Below, in pieces: positions 1-5,510 of a stretch of 5,510 nt of DNA. The notes below the pieces were generated by a model, which did not search any database, was not told the DNA's origin, and saw nothing but the letters and a program-made list of their open reading frames with translations. Each line of letters begins with the position of its first letter. Position 1 is the stretch's first letter. Source of the DNA: Filomicrobium sp. (GTDB taxonomy: Bacteria > Pseudomonadota > Alphaproteobacteria > Rhizobiales > Hyphomicrobiaceae); assembly GCA_021775655.1 (NCBI GenBank), contig JAJFHK010000175.1, forward strand, positions 1 through 5,510. Reading direction: 5' to 3'. Position numbers and translations under genes: made by a program.

Positions 1-1
1 C

Positions 2-409
2 GGCAATGACACGGTTGATTATTCAGGTTCCGGTTCCGGCGTATTCGTCGATCTCGGAATAGGAATCGGCCTTGGCGAAGGCATAGATACAATCAATGGC
101 GTCGAAGGTGTCATCGGATCCGACAGCGCTGACGTGCTGAATGGTAGCAGCGGCGACAACACGATTGAAGGTGGCGCTGGCAACGACGTCATCAACGGTG
201 GTGCAGGCAACGATACGGCAAGCTACGCTGGCGCCACGTCCGGTGTTAATGTCGACCTGAAATCTGGGCAGGCAAGCGGCGGTGCGGGACGCGACAAACT
301 GACCAGCATTGAGAATCTTTTGGGCTCTGCCAATGACGATCAGTTGAGCGGAAGTAACGGCGATAACGTCATCGACGGCGGCGCAGGTAATGACAAGCTT
401 TCCGGTGGC
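2..409 (+). repeat. Two tandem ~68-residue RTX units
   Basis: Within the RTX fragment, residues 1-68 and 69-136 align as two copies. Both run GNDT-x2-Y-x-G, then SGV-x-VDL, a Gly-rich stretch, an Asp, a Glu (GVEG or SIEN), GS, D-x-L-x-GS, GDN, and GGAGND. Each copy is roughly 204-207 bases. The DNA copies have diverged, so this is an old protein-level duplication rather than a recent DNA repeat. The same long unit, a non-nonameric spacer followed by nonapeptides, probably continues upstream of the window. Confidence 0.7.
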
Positions 410-733
410 CGGGGTAACGACACCCTCACCGGGGGTGCAGGCGCGGACACATTTGAATTCAAGAAATCTGATGTTGTCTCCGGCTGGAATCATCACGGCG
501 TCGACCGCATTACTGACTTCGGCGCCGGCGACCGGCTTGACCTCGAAGACCTCCTCAAGGGTGTCAAGTATGACGAACTGTCAGACGTCATCCGTCTAAC
601 GACGACGGAGGAAGGCACGTTGTTGTCGATCGACGTCAAAGGCTACAGCGGCTTTGCTGACGTCGTGATGCTCGAAGGCGTTTTCGATTTGGACCTCGAT
701 TACCTCGACGGCAGCGGACAGCTGATCGTGTAG
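2..733 (+). CDS. RTX calcium-binding protein with C-terminal type I secretion target domain (3' fragment)
   Basis: The frame is open from the left edge to a TAG stop at 731-733, giving the last 243 residues; the start and N-terminal domains lie outside the window. RTX nonapeptides (GGxGxDxux) are visible at about residues 49-74 and 118-152, for example GGAGNDVIN and GGRGNDTLT. These bind calcium and fold into a parallel beta-roll outside the cell. From about residue 157 the repeats give way to a C-terminal region (DRITDFGAGDRLDLEDLL, then GTLLSIDV, VVMLEGV and a final QLIV). This pattern matches the type I secretion C-terminal target domain of the VCA0849 class, an uncleaved export signal. 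The acidic Asp/Gly-rich composition fits a secreted protein. The ABC/HlyD pair downstream is the likely exporter, although a terminator separates the two units. The N-terminal function (adhesin, lyase, protease or other) cannot be told from this fragment. Confidence 0.93.
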   Translation, partial: GNDTVDYSGSGSGVFVDLGIGIGLGEGIDTINGVEGVIGSDSADVLNGSSGDNTIEGGAGNDVINGGAGNDTASYAGATSGVNVDLKSGQASGGAGRDKLTSIENLLGSANDDQLSGSNGDNVIDGGAGNDKLSGGRGNDTLTGGAGADTFEFKKSDVVSGWNHHGVDRITDFGAGDRLDLEDLLKGVKYDELSDVIRLTTTEEGTLLSIDVKGYSGFADVVMLEGVFDLDLDYLDGSGQLIV

Positions 734-762
734 TCAAACGGTCGTAGGCTCCTGCCCAAACC

Positions 763-795
763 AAATCCCGGCCAACCAGGCCGGGGTTTCTTTTT
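763..795 (+). terminator. Intrinsic terminator after the RTX gene
   Basis: A GC-rich stem CCCGGCC (767-773) pairs perfectly with GGCCGGG (779-785) around the 5-base loop AACCA. The stem can be extended by a T-G wobble and three A-T pairs (763-765 with 787-789). It leads into a T-rich tract ending at 795. It lies 30 bases after the RTX stop codon and should end that transcript, so the secretion cluster downstream probably has its own promoter. Confidence 0.85.
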
Positions 796-813
796 GAAAC
801 ATCACGATAGGCA

Positions 814-867
814 TTCTTTACGAATGGTTGCCGTTCAACGCCGCAGCGGTTCGGCGATCGTAAAGAA
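814..867. repeat. Perfect 10-bp inverted repeat in the gap before the secretion cluster
   Basis: TTCTTTACGA at 814-823 is the exact reverse complement of TCGTAAAGAA at 858-867, with 34 bases between the arms. A secondary pairing inside (GCCG 830-833 with CGGC 852-855) could extend a folded structure. The element lies after the RTX terminator and 149 bases before the ABC gene start, with no T-run following it, so it does not look like another terminator. It could be a paired operator for a dimeric regulator or a leader-RNA hairpin. I could not identify a convincing sigma-70 promoter in 734-1015 to decide between these, and I see no gene in that gap. Confidence 0.5.
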
Positions 868-1002
868 CTTTAGCTTAATCTCTGCAGTGTCTGCCCGGTG
901 AATATCTCGCGCCTACCACATTGCGCTAGCGAACTCACCTTCAGACCGGTCGGCTCCTGGGTGGGAAGCGACCCGTAACGTCTTAGATGAATCGCCCGCA
1001 AC

Positions 1003-1007
1003 GGGGA
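1003..1007 (+). promoter_or_regulatory. Weak Shine-Dalgarno for the ABC gene, inside a small hairpin
   Basis: GGGGA lies 8 bases before the ATG at 1016 and is the only plausible ribosome binding site there. Its G bases can pair with CCCG at 995-998 through the triloop CAA, a 4-bp stem that could partly mask the site. No in-frame ATG or GTG lies just upstream, which supports 1016 as the start. Confidence 0.4.
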
Positions 1008-1015
1008 CTTGTTAC

Positions 1016-2710
1016 ATGCGTACCTCAAGGCGGATGCTCGGTCAGATCCGCTGGGCTGTCTTTGTCGCCTTCCTGTTTTCCGGCTGCATCAATATCTTGA
1101 TGCTGGCCCTGCCCCTGTACACGCTACAGATCTTCGAAAATGTTGTGCCGGTCGGCAGCATTGAAACGCTTCTTGTCCTGTCCGCGCTGATAGCAGGTGC
1201 GATCGCATCGCTGGCGCTTCTGGAAATCGTTCGCGATCGCATCATGCTGCGCGCCGGCGTGTGGATCGATCATGAATTAGGGCAAGACATCCTCGAGAAC
1301 GGTCTCAAGCATCGCGCGTCTGCTGCGGACCTGAAGGCTGACGCGCGCGCTCTAATGCGACTGAGGGCTTTCCTTACAAGCCCGGCAATGATGCCGCTTT
1401 TCGACGCGCCGTTCGTGCCCTTCTTCCTTCTGATCCTCATCGCGCTACACCCAATGATCGGGCTCGTTGCCGCCACTGCGGCGATCCTGCTCCTGCTCAC
1501 TGCCCTCGTGCACATTTTTACCACGACAAAGTTGCACGAAGAGACAAGCCAATCGAGCGAGCGGGCCGAACATTGGTGGTCAACGGTTGCCGGTAACGGA
1601 CAGTTGGCTGGAGCACTTGGCATCGGCCCGGGAGCGACCAGTCAGTGGGAATGGTTCAACCGCGCCCAAATCGCAAGCTCGTATTCGCTGGGCAAACGCT
1701 CAGGCTTTGTCAAAGTTGTGTCGCGCACGGTTCGCCTAAGCGCTCAGGCAGGCGTTTACGGCGTCGGCGCGTGGCTTGTTGTTGGAGGAGAGCTGACACC
1801 CGGCGCCCTGGTCGCATCCGCTATTCTGATCTCTCGCGTCATCGGGCCGCTTGAACAACTCGTCGGTTCAATCAAGGCAATCCGTACCGCATGGGTGGCC
1901 TATAGGCGCCTCAAGGCGTTGCCCTCCGACGCTGTCGTTCCAGCACTTGCTGACCGCGACGCTGCACCCCACGGAGCATTCGTGCTTTCCCAGGTCGTTG
2001 TCCATCATCCCTCCCGCAGGACGGCGGCACTTCGCGCCGTCAGCTTGGACATCGCTCCCGGATCATGCCTCGCGCTTGTTGGACCGAATGGCGCGGGCAA
2101 ATCGACGCTCGCCGCCGTCATTGCCGGCGCGGTCGTGCCGACCAGCGGTGCTGCTGATCTTGACGGAGTGCCGGTCCACAAGTGGCAGCGTTGGGAAGGT
2201 CTCCCACCTGTCGGCTTTGCGCCTGATGAGCCGGCACTGATCGAAGGAACAGTCCACGCCAACATAGCCCGCTTCCGCGAAGCAAGCCTCACCGCCATCA
2301 ACGCTACCGCAGTCAGAGCTGGTGTTCACGAAATTCTTCAAGCCCTCCCTGAAGGCTACGACACCAATGTCGGACCGCAAGGACGCCATCTTTCACTCAG
2401 CGAACGCCGCGCGGTATCGCTGGCCCGTGCACTACATGGCTCCCCTTGCATGATCGTGCTGGACGAACCCGAAGCCGGTCTCGATGGCGCTGGTGTCCGC
2501 CGCCTTATCGACACCCTGAATGCGCTTAAAGAGACCGGTGTCGGTCTCGTCATTGCGACTCAAGATCCACGCCTTCTCGCACTCGCAGACAATATCGCGC
2601 TTCTCGGGCAGGGCAGCCTCGTGTCGCTGGAGGAGGCGTCATCCATGCTCGACTCATACGAGAGCACGCGCACAAGGCAACAACCCGCCGAAAGCGTCGG
2701 GCTCCACTGA
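1016..2710 (+). CDS. PrtD-type type I secretion ABC transporter (permease-ATPase) with non-canonical ATPase motifs
   Basis: This 564-residue protein has the usual PrtD length, with no extra N-terminal peptidase-like domain. Residues ~13-280 form the transmembrane domain with family landmarks: FSGCINILMLALPLYTLQIF near the start, DAPFVPFFL (130-138), and GGELTPGALVASAIL (257-271). Residues ~320-535 form the nucleotide-binding domain. Walker A GPNGAGKS (356-363), Walker B with catalytic Glu (CMIVLDE, 478-484) and the D-loop GLD (488-490) are intact. In contrast, the Q-loop position has Asp (GFAPDE, D404), the signature reads LSLSE instead of LSGGQ (459-463), and the H-loop has Gln (IATQD, Q516) instead of His. 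Family role: inner-membrane ATPase that feeds unfolded substrates to a HlyD adaptor and a TolC-like channel. It is the first gene of the cluster, 16 bases before the adaptor gene. The frame is intact, so a specialised or slow ATPase is more likely than a pseudogene. The RTX neighbour is the likely substrate. Confidence 0.92.
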   Translation: MRTSRRMLGQIRWAVFVAFLFSGCINILMLALPLYTLQIFENVVPVGSIETLLVLSALIAGAIASLALLEIVRDRIMLRAGVWIDHELGQDILENGLKHRASAADLKADARALMRLRAFLTSPAMMPLFDAPFVPFFLLILIALHPMIGLVAATAAILLLLTALVHIFTTTKLHEETSQSSERAEHWWSTVAGNGQLAGALGIGPGATSQWEWFNRAQIASSYSLGKRSGFVKVVSRTVRLSAQAGVYGVGAWLVVGGELTPGALVASAILISRVIGPLEQLVGSIKAIRTAWVAYRRLKALPSDAVVPALADRDAAPHGAFVLSQVVVHHPSRRTAALRAVSLDIAPGSCLALVGPNGAGKSTLAAVIAGAVVPTSGAADLDGVPVHKWQRWEGLPPVGFAPDEPALIEGTVHANIARFREASLTAINATAVRAGVHEILQALPEGYDTNVGPQGRHLSLSERRAVSLARALHGSPCMIVLDEPEAGLDGAGVRRLIDTLNALKETGVGLVIATQDPRLLALADNIALLGQGSLVSLEEASSMLDSYESTRTRQQPAESVGLH

Positions 2711-2716
2711 ATTTTT

Positions 2717-2720
2717 AGGA
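2717..2720 (+). promoter_or_regulatory. Ribosome binding site fixing the adaptor gene start
   Basis: AGGA lies 6 bases before the ATG at 2727, just after the ABC stop codon. The open frame extends upstream to 2520, but that part overlaps the ABC gene and encodes an Arg-rich stretch unlike the family. This site therefore supports 2727 as the true start. Confidence 0.75.
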
Positions 2721-2726
2721 TCTCAA

Positions 2727-3692
2727 ATGACCGACAAATTGACGTCGCGCAACAAGATGAAGCGAATTCCGCGCCTCGACATTCGCGCGCCGATACTGTT
2801 CGGAGTGACCGTTGTCTCACTGTTCTTTGGCGCTGGCATTGGCGGAGCCGCTTTTCTTCCGCTCGACAAGGGCGTCGGCATGCCCGGCAAATTTATCGTC
2901 GAGACGAAGGTCAAGCCGGTCCAACATGAACGCGGTGGCCGTATCAAAATTATCCACGTTGTCGAAGGCCAGAAGGTATCTGCTGGTGACTTGGTCGTGA
3001 CGTTCGATACAGCCGCACTGGCTGAGCAGATCGAAGCCCTCAACGCACAGGCTGGTGCCGCAGCTCGTCAGCTTGATCTGGCACAGCAAGAAGCCGCCAC
3101 GATGAACGATCTTCTCGAGCGCAAGTTGACCCAGCGCTCCCGTGTTCTTGCGATCGAGCGTCAAGTGGCCCAGATCGAGAAGGAAGTGGCCTCCATAAAT
3201 GCGCGCGTCGCTGTCGCCAACCAGGAATTAAAACACGCCGAAGTCCGCTCGCCGGTATCCGGACGTATTCTAACTTTGAAGGTCAACGGCATTGGGGCAG
3301 TCGCCGAGCCAGGGGGGCTCCTGATGGAAGTCGTACCAGCCTCGGACAAGTTGGTCATCGAGGGCCGTTTGCCGCCTGACAGCATTGAAAACGTCGTCAA
3401 CGGCATGGCCGCCAAAGTCTGGCTGCCGGCATTGAGCTGGCGCGAGCAGCGGCCCCTCGCCGCCAAACTCTCCTGGGTCTCGCCTGACAGCGTCGAAGAC
3501 CAGCGAACCGGCGGCCGCTATTTCACCGCCCGACTTGTCCTCGACCAGACCACCGCCGCCGATCTTTCCAAAAAGGTAACACTGGTTCCAGGTATGCGCG
3601 CAGAAATCCTGCTTCTCACGGGCCAGCGGACGCTACTCGACCAAATCGTCAACCCTCTTCTACGCAACATGAACCGCGCATTCCGGAACTAA
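2727..3692 (+). CDS. HlyD/PrtE-type type I secretion membrane-fusion adaptor with shortened coiled coil
   Basis: The product has 321 residues, about 100 fewer than typical PrtE/HlyD adaptors. A short cytoplasmic N-terminus is followed by one membrane helix (~22-44). The first lipoyl half then follows (QHERGGRIKIIHVVEGQKVSAGD split around residues 66-88, ending VVTFD at ~90-94). A helical segment spans ~95-170, and the second lipoyl half starts at AEVRSPVSGRI (171-181). The C-terminal beta domain is complete: EVVPASDKLVIEGRLP, the family-typical VSPDSVEDQRTGGRYF, VPGMRAEILLLTGQRTLLDQ, and the ending RAFRN. The missing length is all in the helical hairpin. The tip-like segment ERKLTQRSRVLAIERQ resembles the conserved KGLVPKSRLLALER-type stretch of relatives, so the arms rather than the tip seem reduced. 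Family role: it bridges the inner-membrane ABC protein to the outer-membrane channel. It is almost certainly co-transcribed with the ABC gene. Confidence 0.92.
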   Translation: MTDKLTSRNKMKRIPRLDIRAPILFGVTVVSLFFGAGIGGAAFLPLDKGVGMPGKFIVETKVKPVQHERGGRIKIIHVVEGQKVSAGDLVVTFDTAALAEQIEALNAQAGAAARQLDLAQQEAATMNDLLERKLTQRSRVLAIERQVAQIEKEVASINARVAVANQELKHAEVRSPVSGRILTLKVNGIGAVAEPGGLLMEVVPASDKLVIEGRLPPDSIENVVNGMAAKVWLPALSWREQRPLAAKLSWVSPDSVEDQRTGGRYFTARLVLDQTTAADLSKKVTLVPGMRAEILLLTGQRTLLDQIVNPLLRNMNRAFRN

Positions 3693-3731
3693 CACCTGCA
3701 AGCCACCAGTTGACCCAATAGGCACTCACCA

Positions 3732-4595
3732 ATGCAGCAATTCAACGTCAAGTCGATCGTCTTCAATGCCGCCGCCGGGCTTGTTGTGCTGTCGACATTC
3801 ATCTTCATGCTGCGCAGCCTGTTCGTCACCGAGGTCATCCCTCCGTGTTCAACCCGCTATCCCTCTCCAACTGAGTTCACGCTCGATAGCGGCAAAGGTC
3901 CGATGAGCCCAGTGCAGCTGGTCGGGGTTATTGGCGGCACACAGCGCGGGATCTACCGCAATGCGAAAGTCGTGGAGGTTCGCGATACAGCCAGCAAGCA
4001 TGCGCTTAAGGTAACCCTCCGCCCAGATTCGGAAAACGCACGAACCACCGGCGAAGGCAATGGTATCGTCTTCCAATGGACGCCTGAAGCGTTGGCTGGT
4101 GCGACCACTGCTTGCCTGTCTTACTCCGTATACCTGCCGAAGAAGTTTGAATTTGGCGGCGGCGGCATCTTGCCTGGCCTTTATGCCGGCGCGCCCAACA
4201 CCATCAACGAAGCGTTGGATGGAAAGACTGCCGTTGCTCAGCGGCTAGTCTGGCGCAACAACGGCCGCGCAAACATCTATGCCCAGCTTCCCGGTTATGA
4301 AGCAAACGGCGGCGCCTACCTGGACACCGACGGTATCAAATTTCCCCGCGGCCGCTGGGTTGCAGTCGAACAGGAAATCAAGCTCAACGATCTGGGTAAG
4401 GCGAACGGATTGAGCCGCCTTTTTTTCGATGGAGAAAAGGTCATCGAAAAGAACCGGATGCAGTGGCGCAAGAACGGCAAGCTGACGTTGTCAGGGGTAC
4501 ATGCCGAAGTCACCTACGCCATGCCGCACCGACAAACCAAGCCGCCGAAAGCAACCGCAGTTTACATCTCGCCAATGCAGTTGCGCTGGCAGTAG
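3732..4595 (+). CDS. Membrane-anchored polysaccharide-lyase-like protein (PL14-type beta-jelly-roll)
   Basis: This 287-residue protein has an N-terminal hydrophobic segment (~9-31) without a clear signal-peptidase site, so it is probably a signal anchor with the rest in the periplasm. The body resembles the PL14-type lyase fold (alginate and related uronate polymers). Matching features are CLSYSVYLPKKFEFGGGG (128-145), LPGLYAG (147-153), QRLVWRNNGRANIYAQLP (170-187), GRWVAVEQEIKLND (207-220) and LFFDGEKV (230-237). Lyases of this class use beta-elimination with basic and Tyr residues. R171, R175 and Y183 are candidates by position, but I could not verify the catalytic set, and binding without cleavage is possible. 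Two cysteines (C39, C128) could form a disulfide. The start at 3732 has only a weak AGG upstream (3720-3722). It lies 39 bases after the adaptor stop with no terminator between, so it is probably the last gene of the secretion operon. Its likely job is polysaccharide trimming linked to secretion or the cell surface. Confidence 0.75.
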   Translation: MQQFNVKSIVFNAAAGLVVLSTFIFMLRSLFVTEVIPPCSTRYPSPTEFTLDSGKGPMSPVQLVGVIGGTQRGIYRNAKVVEVRDTASKHALKVTLRPDSENARTTGEGNGIVFQWTPEALAGATTACLSYSVYLPKKFEFGGGGILPGLYAGAPNTINEALDGKTAVAQRLVWRNNGRANIYAQLPGYEANGGAYLDTDGIKFPRGRWVAVEQEIKLNDLGKANGLSRLFFDGEKVIEKNRMQWRKNGKLTLSGVHAEVTYAMPHRQTKPPKATAVYISPMQLRWQ

Positions 4596-4746
4596 CTCCA
4601 AACGTTCCATCAGGCTACAATTTCCGAACTAGAATAATAGATGTGCGACATGCTTGATGGTGTGGCACGGTTGATGCTAGAACTTAAAGCGTCCGAGCGT
4701 GGCTCCCCCCACCAATTCCCCCCCTGAGTGGTGCCACGCAGTCTCG

Positions 4747-4779
4747 CCCGCGGTCATCTCCCGATCGCGGGTGTTTTTT
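4747..4779 (+). terminator. Intrinsic terminator at the end of the secretion cluster
   Basis: CCCGCG (4747-4752) pairs with CGCGGG (4766-4771) around a 13-base loop, followed by TG and a run of six T (4774-4779). A smaller alternative stem, CCCG with CGGG (4760-4763/4768-4771), leads into the same T-run. It lies about 150 bases after the lyase-like gene and just before the convergent gene's stop, so it should end the three-gene transcript. The rest of the gap, 4596-4746, shows no gene. Confidence 0.75.
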
Positions 4780-4785
4780 GACCGT

Positions 4786-5510
4786 TCACTGAGAATCAGC
4801 TTCAGAAGGCCGCTGCGCCTTGCCCTGCCAAATGCCGCGCTTGGCGGCCTTGGCATCCGCTTCTTCGCTACCGTAGGCGCGAAAATATCCGGTACCGGCA
4901 AAGACAGCCCCCTTCTCGACCAGTGAAGCAGCAATATTCTTGTCGCCAACCATGCAATCGGCAATCTTGCGCCCTTCTGCATCCGTCTGCGAGACGTTGC
5001 ATACGATCGTTTCGTATCCCGTGATTTTGCGCAGGGCGTTGAGCGCGGAGCGCCCGCACCTCCATTTGCGTCCGCGGCGATCCGCGCACGTTTGGCGCAA
5101 TCCCGGCGCTTCAATTCCACGCAGCACGACCTTCTCCCCGCCAATGGCCATGACGTCACCGGTCAGCGCCTTAGCCTTACCTTCAATCGATTCGGATGCC
5201 GCTGGTCCAGCAGGCGAGTCGGTCGAGGGGCCAGGGCCTGAGAGATAGGGCGCAACAAGTAACCCCGCGCCAACGACAAGGCTGATGACAATAATGCCTG
5301 CGAGCCCTTTGGCGAGGCCGGCGAAATCAGCATCCTGATTTACGTGCTGCTTGTTGGAATTTTCGCCGTCCGCATTATAACGGCGCGTACTGAACGGAGC
5401 GTTGAGTGACGCGCGACCGGCGATCACCGGCAGCACTGCAAGTCCTAACAGGGCCGCCGCAATGATGCTTGCGGTTATGGCAACTGCATCGAACCCTTGT
5501 TGTGTGAACC
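4786..5510 (-). CDS. Membrane protein with degenerate staphylococcal-nuclease-like (TNase) domain (5' end outside window)
   Basis: The stop is at 4786-4788 and the frame is open to the right edge. A GTG at 5436 (216 residues) is an internal start option. Numbering from that GTG, a membrane helix lies at ~40-63 and a Pro/Ser/Ala linker at ~66-84. The SNase-like domain covers ~86-205: LTGDVMAIGG, VVLRGIEAPG, QTC, WRCG, EGRKIADC, LVEKGAV and the ending AKRGIW. Four cysteines (117, 127, 146, 161) match exported bacterial relatives that form disulfides. Compared with a typical VIDGD...RLxGIDAPE pattern, T92, V104, E109 and G112 replace Asp, Arg, Asp and the catalytic Glu; D94 and R156 (of the GR pair) remain. 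A working nuclease is therefore doubtful and a binding role is possible. Extending to the edge adds a second hydrophobic helix (5437-5490), suggesting a two-helix anchor with the domain in the periplasm. It is convergent with the secretion cluster, and no functional link is evident. Confidence 0.82.
   Translation of the reverse strand, partial: FTQQGFDAVAITASIIAAALLGLAVLPVIAGRASLNAPFSTRRYNADGENSNKQHVNQDADFAGLAKGLAGIIVISLVVGAGLLVAPYLSGPGPSTDSPAGPAASESIEGKAKALTGDVMAIGGEKVVLRGIEAPGLRQTCADRRGRKWRCGRSALNALRKITGYETIVCNVSQTDAEGRKIADCMVGDKNIAASLVEKGAVFAGTGYFRAYGSEEADAKAAKRGIWQGKAQRPSEADSQ
5443..5446 (-). promoter_or_regulatory. Possible ribosome binding site for the internal GTG start
   Basis: On the minus strand AGGA lies 6 bases before the GTG at 5436-5434. 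This makes the shorter 216-residue form possible. However, the upstream in-frame sequence encodes a well-formed hydrophobic helix with no stop codon, which favours a start beyond the window. Confidence 0.3.

Noticed and set aside
23..496. 157-codon open frame on the minus strand opposite the RTX gene
   Set aside because: It is a shadow of the Gly/Asp-rich repeat codons; the plus-strand RTX repeats clearly explain this region, and no ribosome binding site or family pattern supports the antisense frame.
921..933. Palindrome CGCTAGCG in the gap before the ABC gene
   Set aside because: An 8-bp palindrome with poor flanking symmetry is not significant on its own, and no promoter elements were found around it.
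2520..2726. N-terminal extension of the adaptor frame to an ATG at 2520
   Set aside because: It overlaps the ABC gene by 191 bases, encodes an Arg/Ser-rich stretch unlike HlyD proteins, and the ATG at 2727 has a good AGGA site right after the ABC stop.
4420..4426. Run of seven T inside the lyase-like gene
   Set aside because: The frame continues intact with family-like sequence on both sides, so there is no sign of a frameshift or programmed slippage.
4705..4724. Two C-tracts (C6 and C7) in the gap after the lyase-like gene
   Set aside because: They could invite slippage, but they lie outside any gene and near no start codon, so no phase-variation role can be argued.
4662..4737. 7-bp inverted repeat GTGGCAC / GTGCCAC across the gap after the lyase-like gene
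   Set aside because: It is short with a 62-base spacer, so it is easily expected by chance; the terminator at 4747-4779 explains the functional part of this gap.
4677..5159. 160-codon minus-strand frame overlapping the nuclease-like gene
   Set aside because: It is in a different frame of the same strand, Arg-rich and without recognisable motifs, while the overlapping frame matches the SNase-like pattern.

Overview
This window looks like chromosome or replicon sequence from an alphaproteobacterium, most likely of the rhizobial order (Hyphomicrobiales). That placement is an inference. It rests on the fairly GC-rich, compact coding style, the PrtD/PrtE-type secretion pair beside an RTX gene, and the four-cysteine nuclease-like exported protein. 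No RNA gene, insertion sequence or CRISPR array was found.

Layout. Bases 2-733 (+) are the 3' end of a large RTX (hemolysin-type calcium-binding) protein that carries a C-terminal type I secretion target domain and is followed by a strong intrinsic terminator (763-795). A 282-base gap follows and contains a perfect 10-bp inverted repeat (814-823 / 858-867). Next is a three-gene co-directional cluster: a PrtD-type type I secretion ABC transporter (1016-2710), a HlyD/PrtE-type membrane-fusion adaptor (2727-3692) and a membrane-anchored polysaccharide-lyase-like protein (3732-4595). Gaps between these genes are 16 and 36-39 bases, and the cluster ends at an intrinsic terminator (4747-4779). On the opposite strand, convergent with it, is a two-helix membrane protein with a staphylococcal-nuclease-like domain (4786-5510), which is still open at the right edge.

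How the genes may work together. The RTX protein has the expected signal of a type I substrate, and the ABC plus adaptor pair next door is the obvious candidate exporter. An outer-membrane TolC-type channel is not in the window, as is usual. The lyase-like protein has its own N-terminal membrane anchor, so it is probably not a type I substrate. It may trim a uronic-acid-containing polysaccharide in the periplasm during export or surface assembly.

What stands out. The exporter is non-standard in three conserved ATPase motifs at once (Q-loop, signature and H-loop), while Walker A, Walker B and the catalytic Glu are intact. Its adaptor partner has an unusually short coiled-coil hairpin with both ends of the protein preserved. 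The nuclease-like protein has lost most catalytic residues but keeps its fold signature and cysteines. All these reading frames are uninterrupted, which suggests specialised proteins rather than decay.
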